Source: Actinoallomurus sp. (lineage in GTDB: Bacteria; Actinomycetota; Actinomycetes; Streptosporangiales; Streptosporangiaceae). From it: a DNA stretch of 34,748 bases. Location of the stretch: contig JAOPYG010000344.1 of assembly GCA_025964685.1 (NCBI GenBank), positions 1 to 34,748 of the forward strand, written 5' to 3'. Positions 27,426-34,748 of this stretch are shown here, one piece after another. The notes under the pieces were generated by a model, which worked only from the letters and a program-made list of their open reading frames with translations, was not told the origin of the DNA and searched no databases. The first letter of the stretch is position 1; the number at the start of each line of letters is the position of its first letter. Position numbers and translations under genes: made by a program.

Positions 27426-27520
27426 TCAGCCGCAGACCTTGATGCCCTGGATCGCCGATCCATGGCTCTGGAACGTGATCCGGGCGGTGTGGTGGACCCC
27501 GGGAAAGGTGATCACCCGGC
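27426..27520 (-). pseudogene. 3' remnant of an unrecognised, probably secreted protein
   Basis: On the minus strand the frame ending at the TGA 27428-27426 encodes VITFPGVHHTARITFQSHG and then AIQGIKVCG, with mostly G/C third positions. It reads like the last strands of a beta-sandwich domain. Further upstream the frame becomes Arg-rich and loses this character, and no start codon is supported. It is probably the tail of a lost gene. The other bases between 27419 and 27705 hold no gene that I can support; the glgX ribosome site is at the right end. Confidence 0.4.
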
Positions 27521-27705
27521 GCGAGCACCTTGCGCCGCCAAGGCGCGCCGGACACCGGCCTTCTGCCGCATGGCCTCAATGACACCATTCGCGATGGCGC
27601 GTCACAATACGGTGACCGCTTCCGCCTCGGCGTTCGCTTATTTCATCGGGTGCGGCAACAATCGACCTTCACGACGATGGTGTCCGACGAAGGCCGAGGA
27701 GAGCG

Positions 27706-29800
<2,095 letters not shown>

Positions 29801-29820
<20 letters not shown>

Positions 29821-30211
29821 TGGCGGTGAGCAGCACGAGCACGAACGTCAGCGTGGCCACCGCCCCGTGGGCCACGATCGCGACGAGGGGGAAGCCCTCC
29901 TCTCCGCCCCGCGCGTGCTTGCCTCCCGCCCCGCTCAGCCACCGCGTGAGCATGGCGAACCCCAGCAGCGCGACCAGCACCAGCGCGCCGAAGGCGCTCC
30001 ACGCGTAGACGGACCTGTCGGTGAGCAGAAACGCCACCCACGTCGCCAGGGCCAGCACGCCGAGCGCGGGATGGCCGAGGAGCAACGCGACCGGATAGCG
30101 GGTGACCTTGGTGCCCTGCCGTCGCAGCCCTCCCTCGGACAGCCAGCGGACCAGCAGCCGCGTGCCCGCCACGGCGGTGAGCACCCACATCACTAATGCC
30201 GCGATCTCCAT
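29801..30211 (-). CDS. Small four-helix membrane protein, unrecognised
   Basis: Encodes 136 residues from the ATG at 30211-30209 (AAGGGGAG 5 nt upstream); a longer frame to 30301 adds a Cys/Arg-rich, non-coding-like start. Four hydrophobic helices are visible: ALVMWVLTAVAGTRLLV, PVALLLGHPALGVLALATWV, FGALVLVALLGFAMLTRWL and VAIVAHGAVATLTFVLVLLT, joined by short charged loops. The third loop is GAGGKHARGGEEGF. I do not recognise the family; similar short proteins are annotated as hypothetical membrane proteins. It converges on glgX with a 20-bp overlap of the coding ends and diverges from the reductase gene at 30337. Confidence 0.8.
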
Positions 30212-30336
30212 CGCATCTCCCCTTTCCGTTCCTCCGCTCCAAGAACAAGTCTTCCTGGAAAACCGCGATTTGATAAGCCGAACGCAGCCATCCCGTCGCA
30301 AGATGTGACGGAACCTTATGTGTCACCCTGGTTGTC

Positions 30337-31047
30337 ATGCGCAGACTCGAACCGGCCGGCACCGCGGATCTCGCCGAGGCGTACGCCTATCCCGTCACCG
30401 AGCCCTGGTTGCGGGCCAACATGGTGGCCTCCGCGGACGGCGCCGCCACGCGCGGCGGGCTGACCGAGGGCCTCGGCGGCCCCGCCGACCGGCGGCTGCT
30501 GTCGCTCCTGCGGGCGCTGTCCGATGTCGTGATCGTGGGAGCCTCCACGGTCCGCGCCGAGGGGTACGGCCCGGTGCGGCCCCGCGAATGGTGGGGCGAC
30601 CTGCGGAAAGGCCGGCCGCCCGTGCCCCCGCTCGCGATCCTCTCGCGCAGCCTCGACTTCGACTTCGACGCGCCCGTGTTCACCGAGGCGCTCACCCCGA
30701 CGATCGTGGTCACCTGCCCGTCCGCTCCGGCCGAGCGCGTACGGGCGTGCGAGAAGCGCGCCGAGGTGATCGTCACGGGCGGAGAGTGGGCGGACGCCGG
30801 TGCCGCGCTGGACGCCCTCGCCGAGCGCGGGTTCGTCCGGCAGCTCACCGAAGGCGGGCCGCGGCTGCTCGCCGAGTTCGTCGCGGCCAGGCGCCTCGAC
30901 GAGCTCTGCCTTACGATGAGTCCCCAGCTCACGGCCGGCGACGCGGCCCGCGTGCTCAACGGCCCGGCGATGGAGCCGATGCCGCTGCGGCTCGGCCATG
31001 TCCTGCAGGACGACGACTTCGTCTTCCTCCGATACGTAAGGGGGTGA
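30337..31047 (+). CDS. Pyrimidine reductase family protein (RibD C-terminal domain)
   Basis: Encodes 236 residues of the dihydrofolate-reductase-like RibD C-terminal fold. Landmarks are RANMVASADGAAT near the N-terminus, a VVIVGASTVRAEGYGPVRP segment typical of NADPH-binding RibD reductases, and TEGGPRLLAEFVAARRLDEL near residues 165-185. There is no deaminase domain, so this is a stand-alone reductase; its in vivo substrate may not be the riboflavin intermediate. No ribosome site precedes the ATG at 30337, which suggests a very short leader. The DNA ligase gene begins 4 bp after its stop, so the two are almost certainly co-transcribed. Confidence 0.88.
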   Translation: MRRLEPAGTADLAEAYAYPVTEPWLRANMVASADGAATRGGLTEGLGGPADRRLLSLLRALSDVVIVGASTVRAEGYGPVRPREWWGDLRKGRPPVPPLAILSRSLDFDFDAPVFTEALTPTIVVTCPSAPAERVRACEKRAEVIVTGGEWADAGAALDALAERGFVRQLTEGGPRLLAEFVAARRLDELCLTMSPQLTAGDAARVLNGPAMEPMPLRLGHVLQDDDFVFLRYVRG

Positions 31048-31051
31048 GCTC

Positions 31052-32113
31052 ATGGATCTGCCCGTGAGCCCGCCGGTCGCGCCGATGCTCGCCAAGGCCG
31101 TCAAGGAACTGCCGCGCGGCGACCTGCTGTACGAACCCAAGTGGGACGGGTTCCGTGCCGTCGTCTTCCGCGACGGCGACGAGGTGGACATCCGCGGACG
31201 CAACGGCAAGCCGCTCGGCCGCTACTTCCCCGAGCTGGTCGAGGGGTTCGCCCGTGAGCTGCCAGAGCGCTGCGTGCTCGACGGCGAGATCATCGTGCGG
31301 CAGGGGCACGTCCTGGAGTTCGAGGTGCTGCAGCAGCGCATTCACCCGGCCGCCTCGCGCATCAAGCTCCTGGCCGAGCAGACCCCGGCGTCCTACGTCG
31401 CCTTCGACATACTGGCGCTGGGCGGCGACTCGCTGATGGAGACGCCCTTCGGCGAACGCCGGGCCCGGCTCACCGAGGCGCTCGCGCACGTGAAGACGCC
31501 GGTCCACGTGACACCGGCCACCGACGACTACGACACGGGCCTGCGGTGGTTCCAGGAGTTCGAGGGCGCCGGGCTGGACGGGGTGATCGCCAAGCCGCTG
31601 GACGGGCCGTACGAACCCGACAAGCGCGCCATGTTCAAGGTCAAGCCGGAGCGCACCGCGGACTGCGTGGTGGCCGGCTTCCGCTGGCACAAGTCCGGGC
31701 CGATCGTCGGGTCGCTGCTGCTGGGCCTCTACGACGGCGAGCGACTGCAGCACGTGGGCGTGTCGGCGTCGTTCCCGATGAGCCGCCGCGCCGAGCTGGT
31801 GGACGAGCTGGCGCCGTACCGCATGACCGAGCTGGACGGGCATCCGTGGGCCGAGTGGGCCCGGCAGACCGACGCCACCGCCGACCGGATGCCCGGCGCG
31901 GTCACCCGCTGGAACGCCAAGAAGGACCTGTCGTGGGTGGCGGTGCGGCCGGAGCTGGTGTGCGAGGTCGCCTACGACCAGATGGAGGGGCGCCGCTTCC
32001 GTCACACGGCGCGGTTCCGCCGCTGGCGTCCGGACCGTACGCCCGAGTCCTGCGGCTATGACCAGCTGGAGGTGCCGGTGGCGTACGACCTGGACGACAT
32101 TCTCGGCGGTTAG
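31052..32113 (+). CDS. ligC: ATP-dependent DNA ligase (LigC type)
   Basis: Encodes 353 residues: an adenylation domain plus an OB-fold domain, the size of actinobacterial LigC. The nucleotidyltransferase motifs are in order: motif I EPKWDGFRA with the AMP-accepting Lys30, motif III-like CVLDGEIIV, AFDIL, motif IV GLDGVIAKPL and motif V FKVKPERTADCVV. The enzyme seals nicks using ATP and takes part in end joining or base-excision repair. The ATG at 31052 follows a GGGGG element that overlaps the preceding stop. It meets a LigD-type polymerase gene tail to tail, their stop codons sharing bases in TTAG at 32110-32113. Gene symbol from family resemblance. Confidence 0.92.
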   Translation: MDLPVSPPVAPMLAKAVKELPRGDLLYEPKWDGFRAVVFRDGDEVDIRGRNGKPLGRYFPELVEGFARELPERCVLDGEIIVRQGHVLEFEVLQQRIHPAASRIKLLAEQTPASYVAFDILALGGDSLMETPFGERRARLTEALAHVKTPVHVTPATDDYDTGLRWFQEFEGAGLDGVIAKPLDGPYEPDKRAMFKVKPERTADCVVAGFRWHKSGPIVGSLLLGLYDGERLQHVGVSASFPMSRRAELVDELAPYRMTELDGHPWAEWARQTDATADRMPGAVTRWNAKKDLSWVAVRPELVCEVAYDQMEGRRFRHTARFRRWRPDRTPESCGYDQLEVPVAYDLDDILGG

Positions 32114-33159
32114 TCCTTGCGCGCCTTGCTGGGCTGCACGCGCTTGGGCTCGCCCTCCATCTTCGGGTAGTTGGGCGGGTACGGCATGTCGCCGAGGCCG
32201 TGGTCGCGCTCGTCGCGGTCGGCCCACTCCAGCAGCGGTTCGAGGGAGAACGCCTGGTCGTCGATGGTGGCGTGCAGGTCGCCGAGCTTGGCGAAGCGCT
32301 CCGGCATGGTGGCGATCGTGAAGTCGTCGGTCTCGACGTCGGGCAGCTCCTCCCAGGTCACCGGCGCGGAGACGGGAGCGTGCGGCTTCGGCCGGACGCT
32401 GTAGGCCGACGCGATGGTGCGGTCGCGCGCGGTCTGGTTGAAGTCGATTAAGACCTTCTCGCCGCGCTCCTGCGTCCACCAGGCCGTGGTGACCAGGTCG
32501 GGCATCCGCCGCTCGATCTCGCGCGCGAAGGCCAGCGCGCTGCGGCGTACCTCGGTGAAGGTCCAGCGCGGCTCGACGCGCAGGTAGACGTGCACGCCGC
32601 GGTTGCCGGAGGTCTTGGGAAAGCCGGTGAAGCCCAGCTCGCCGAGGATCTCGCGTACGGGGCCGAGCGCGACCTTCTTCGCGTCGTCGAAGTCGGTGCC
32701 CGGCTGCGGGTCCAGGTCGATGCGCAGCTCGTCGGGGTGGTCGACGTCGGACCTGCGGACGGGCCACGGGTGGAAGGTCACGGTGCCGAGGTTGGCCGCC
32801 CAGGCGATGTCGGCGAGCTCCACCGGGCACAGCTCGTCGGCGTGGCGGCCGCTGGGAAAGGCGATCCGCGCGGTCTGGATCCAGTCGGGGGTGTTCTTGG
32901 GGATCCGCTTCTGGAAGAACGCGTCGCCGCGGTTGTCCGCGCGCGTGGACAGCTTCGCCCCCTCGAACACCCCGCCGGGCCAGCGTTCGAGGGTCGTGGG
33001 CCGCTCGAAGAGCGCGCGCAGGATCCCGTCGCCCACCGACAGGTAGTAGTTGACCAGGTCCAGCTTGGTCTCCTGCCGAGCGGGGAAGTACACCTTGTCC
33101 GGGTTGGTGACCTTGACGACGCGGTCTCCGACCTGGATCTCCACGAAAGGGGACGCCAT
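32110..33159 (-). CDS. LigD-type DNA polymerase/primase (end joining)
   Basis: Encodes 349 residues of the archaeo-eukaryotic primase-like polymerase domain found in bacterial LigD. N-terminal VTNPDKVYFP is the family's opening motif. Metal-binding Asp148 and Asp150 lie in LRIDLDP, a catalytic histidine in TSGNRGVHVY (His190), and a third acidic residue in LIDFNQTARDRT, followed by the conserved AYSVRP and VSAPVTWEEL. It adds nucleotides at broken ends before ligation, together with Ku and a ligase. The ligase and phosphoesterase domains of full LigD are absent, but a separate ligase is the convergent neighbour. Start ATG at 33159; a GGAG element is rather far upstream. It is divergent from msrB. 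Confidence 0.93.
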   Translation of the reverse strand: MASPFVEIQVGDRVVKVTNPDKVYFPARQETKLDLVNYYLSVGDGILRALFERPTTLERWPGGVFEGAKLSTRADNRGDAFFQKRIPKNTPDWIQTARIAFPSGRHADELCPVELADIAWAANLGTVTFHPWPVRRSDVDHPDELRIDLDPQPGTDFDDAKKVALGPVREILGELGFTGFPKTSGNRGVHVYLRVEPRWTFTEVRRSALAFAREIERRMPDLVTTAWWTQERGEKVLIDFNQTARDRTIASAYSVRPKPHAPVSAPVTWEELPDVETDDFTIATMPERFAKLGDLHATIDDQAFSLEPLLEWADRDERDHGLGDMPYPPNYPKMEGEPKRVQPSKARKD

Positions 33160-33245
33160 ACGCGCACGTTACTCCAGCGGGCCGCCGATCTCCCGCGGCG
33201 GCCGGGCCGCGGAATGACGTCCCCCCGGCGATCGTTGACGAGGGC

Positions 33246-33653
33246 GTGACAGTGATACGGAAGAGCGACGACGAGTGGAAGGCCCAGCTCTCGCCCGAGG
33301 AGTACCACGTCCTGCGCGAGGCCGGCACTGAGGCTCCCTGGACCGGAGAGTACGTCTCCACCAAGACGGTCGGCGTCTACAGCTGCCGCGCGTGCGGCGA
33401 AGAGGTGTTCCGGTCGGAGACCAAATTCGACTCGCACTGCGGCTGGCCGAGCTTCTACCAGCCGTCGGAGTCCGACGCGGTGACCCTTCTGCAGGACGAC
33501 AGCCTCGGCATGGTCCGCACCGAGGTCCGCTGCGCGAACTGCGGCTCCCACCTCGGCCACGTCTTCGAGGGCGAGGGTTACCCCACCCCGACCGACCAGC
33601 GCTACTGCATCAACTCGGTGTCCCTGCGGCACGAGCCGAAGCAGGAGGCCTGA
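33246..33653 (+). CDS. msrB: Peptide-methionine (R)-S-oxide reductase
   Basis: Encodes 135 residues, the standard MsrB size. Two CxxC pairs for structural zinc are present (Cys47/Cys50 in CRAC, Cys96/Cys99 in CANC), with HCGWPSF at 64-70, GHVF at about 104-107 and the catalytic cysteine in RYCINSVSL (Cys121). It repairs R-methionine sulfoxide in proteins in the cytoplasm, using thioredoxin. Start is GTG at 33246 with GAGG close upstream; an in-frame GTG two codons later is possible. A strong hairpin follows the stop. Confidence 0.96.
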   Translation: MTVIRKSDDEWKAQLSPEEYHVLREAGTEAPWTGEYVSTKTVGVYSCRACGEEVFRSETKFDSHCGWPSFYQPSESDAVTLLQDDSLGMVRTEVRCANCGSHLGHVFEGEGYPTPTDQRYCINSVSLRHEPKQEA

Positions 33654-33661
33654 TCGTCCTT

Positions 33662-33691
33662 GGCCCTCGGATCGCCGGTGATCCGAGGGCT
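33662..33691 (+). terminator. Terminator hairpin after msrB
   Basis: CCCTCGGATC (33664-33673) and GATCCGAGGG (33680-33689) form a perfect 10-bp stem, extended by one G-C and one G-U pair, around loop GCCGGT. It begins 8 bp after the msrB stop. No T tract follows, as is common in actinobacteria. Confidence 0.8.
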
Positions 33692-33726
33692 CGCGCATCG
33701 GTGCCCAGCGGCTCGGATGTTCGCTC

Positions 33727-34356
33727 GTGACCGACTGGGTGACCATTTCCTCCCTGACGACCGGCGCCGGCACGCTCGTGCTCGCGGCCGCGACGTTCGC
33801 GTCGGTGCGGTCGGCGAACCGCGCGGCGCGTACGGCCGAGCGCTCGCTGCAGGCCGGCCTTCGCCCGGTGCTGATGGCCTCACGGCTTGAGGATCCGACC
33901 GAGAAGATCATGTGGATGGACGGGTACTGGGGGCAGACGAAGGGCGGCCGGGCTCACGTCGACGTGACCGACGACGCCATCTACCTGGCCATCCCGCTAC
34001 GCAACGTGGGGTCGGGCATCGCCGTGCTGCACGGCTGGCGCTCCTGCGCCGACCGTCTCACGGCCACCGAGCCGCCCCCGGCCGTGGAGCACTTCCGCCC
34101 GCAGACCCGCGACCTCTACGTCCCGGGCGATGGGCTCGGATTCTGGCACGGCGCCTACCGCGACGAAGAGCGGACCGATCAGGCGGACCTGGCCAAGGCG
34201 ATCGAGAACAGCACTCCCCTCACCGTCGACCTGCTCTACGGCGACCACGAGGGCGGCCAGCGCACGATCAGCCGTTTCTCCGTGCTGCCCCACTCCAGCG
34301 GGTGGGTGTGCAGCGTCGTACGCCACTGGAACCTCGACCGGCACGATCCACGCTGA
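33727..34356 (+). CDS. Hypothetical protein with one N-terminal membrane helix
   Basis: Encodes 209 residues from the GTG at 33727, which has no clear ribosome site. Residues about 8-27 (SSLTTGAGTLVLAAATFASV) form one membrane helix, followed by a basic helix (RSANRAARTAERSLQAGLRP). The rest looks like a beta-sandwich: IYLAIPLRNVGSGIAVLHGW, a DLYVPGDGLGFWHG loop, LTVDLLYGDHEGG and RFSVLP strands. This topology is common in actinobacterial membrane-tethered proteins of unknown role; I recognise no catalytic motif. Third-position bias supports real coding. It converges on the partial gene at the right edge. Confidence 0.75.
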   Translation: MTDWVTISSLTTGAGTLVLAAATFASVRSANRAARTAERSLQAGLRPVLMASRLEDPTEKIMWMDGYWGQTKGGRAHVDVTDDAIYLAIPLRNVGSGIAVLHGWRSCADRLTATEPPPAVEHFRPQTRDLYVPGDGLGFWHGAYRDEERTDQADLAKAIENSTPLTVDLLYGDHEGGQRTISRFSVLPHSSGWVCSVVRHWNLDRHDPR

Positions 34357-34378
34357 GAGCGGATCTGTCGGACACGCC

Positions 34379-34748
34379 TCAGGGCACCCGGCCGAGACGG
34401 CAGTCGTCGTGCGCGTCCATCTTGTTGGCCAGCACCTGGTAGCCGGCGTTCCGGTCGGCGTGCACGAACACGACCGGGATCCGGTCCCGTCCCTCGGCGT
34501 ACGCCGCGGCGGTCTCGCACAGCGCGATGGCCGTCTTGGAGTCGGCCTCAGAGGCCGGCAGGTTGGTGTAGACACGCAGCATCGGCCCGGTCCAGACGGC
34601 CTCGGTGACGTGCGCCGCGTGGGCCGGGTCCCGACCCTGGTAGAACGCCAGCGCGGCCTGGTCGCCGGCGCGCCCCCCACGCGTGGGATGCCGCGGCACG
34701 GCGGCGGGCGCCGGAGCCGGCGCACCGGCCAGGGCGTTCGCCGCGGCG
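34379..34748 (-). CDS. Unrecognised protein, C-terminal part only
   Basis: The minus-strand frame is open to the right edge and ends at the TGA 34381-34379, giving at least 122 residues. A GTG at 34699 could start a 106-residue version, but the Ala/Pro-rich sequence before it (NALAGAPAPAPAAVPRHP) keeps the coding pattern, so I read the gene as continuing beyond the window. The visible part has VTEAVWTGPMLRVYTNLP, a helix with SKTAIALCETAAAYAEGRD and a strand IPVVFVHADRNAGYQVLA, suggesting an alpha/beta fold. Two cysteines are present (ALCETA, DDCRLG). The Ala/Pro stretch could be a linker or part of a secreted protein's N-terminus. Family not recognised. Confidence 0.65.
   Translation of the reverse strand, partial: AAANALAGAPAPAPAAVPRHPTRGGRAGDQAALAFYQGRDPAHAAHVTEAVWTGPMLRVYTNLPASEADSKTAIALCETAAAYAEGRDRIPVVFVHADRNAGYQVLANKMDAHDDCRLGRVP

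Overview
The window is very GC-rich, with coding third positions almost always G or C and frequent GTG starts. Gene content points to a filamentous actinobacterium: a Methyltransf_19 (DUF574) methyltransferase, a DUF2795 protein, split LigC/LigD-type end-joining genes and a giant protein with a single cysteine. I would guess Streptosporangiales (Thermomonosporaceae-like), but the sequence alone does not settle the genus.

Layout. (1) Bases 2-14113 are one reading frame of at least 4,702 residues, cut by the left edge. It is a mosaic of internal duplications, a coiled coil, an OmpA-like segment and about eight divergent beta-rich modules, and its only cysteine lies nine residues from the C-terminus. 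(2) 14114-16324: a 3' gene remnant, then an MFS exporter and a TetR regulator that share a palindromic operator. (3) 16401-20170: metH on the minus strand, with its own promoter and a leader that folds as an S-adenosylhomocysteine (SAH) riboswitch releasing a sequestered ribosome site. (4) 20104-24174: minus-strand regulators and a SAM methyltransferase among decayed genes: a quinone-oxidoreductase tail, an arylsulfotransferase tail and a frameshifted membrane protein coupled to a TetR gene. (5) 24252-27418: a DUF2795 protein, a secreted phosphodiester glycosidase-like protein and an MFS symporter. (6) 27706-34748: glgX, a small membrane protein, a RibD-like reductase, an ATP-dependent DNA ligase, a LigD-type polymerase, msrB and two unrecognised genes.

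How the parts connect. The MFS/tetR pair is a self-contained repressor-exporter unit with identical 14-bp operator cores before both genes. The tetR at 23197-23826 appears to control its own operon through two operators that overlap its promoter. metH uses the homocysteine that is made when SAH is broken down, so an SAH-activated metH leader is metabolically sensible. The ligase and polymerase genes meet tail to tail and together supply two of the three activities of multidomain LigD; the phosphoesterase is not in the window.

Five gene remnants or broken genes lie between 14.1 and 27.5 kb, so the middle of the window looks like an eroding accessory region. The best candidates for something undescribed are the single-cysteine giant protein and the actinobacterial SAH-responsive metH leader, which overlaps the tail of a decayed gene.
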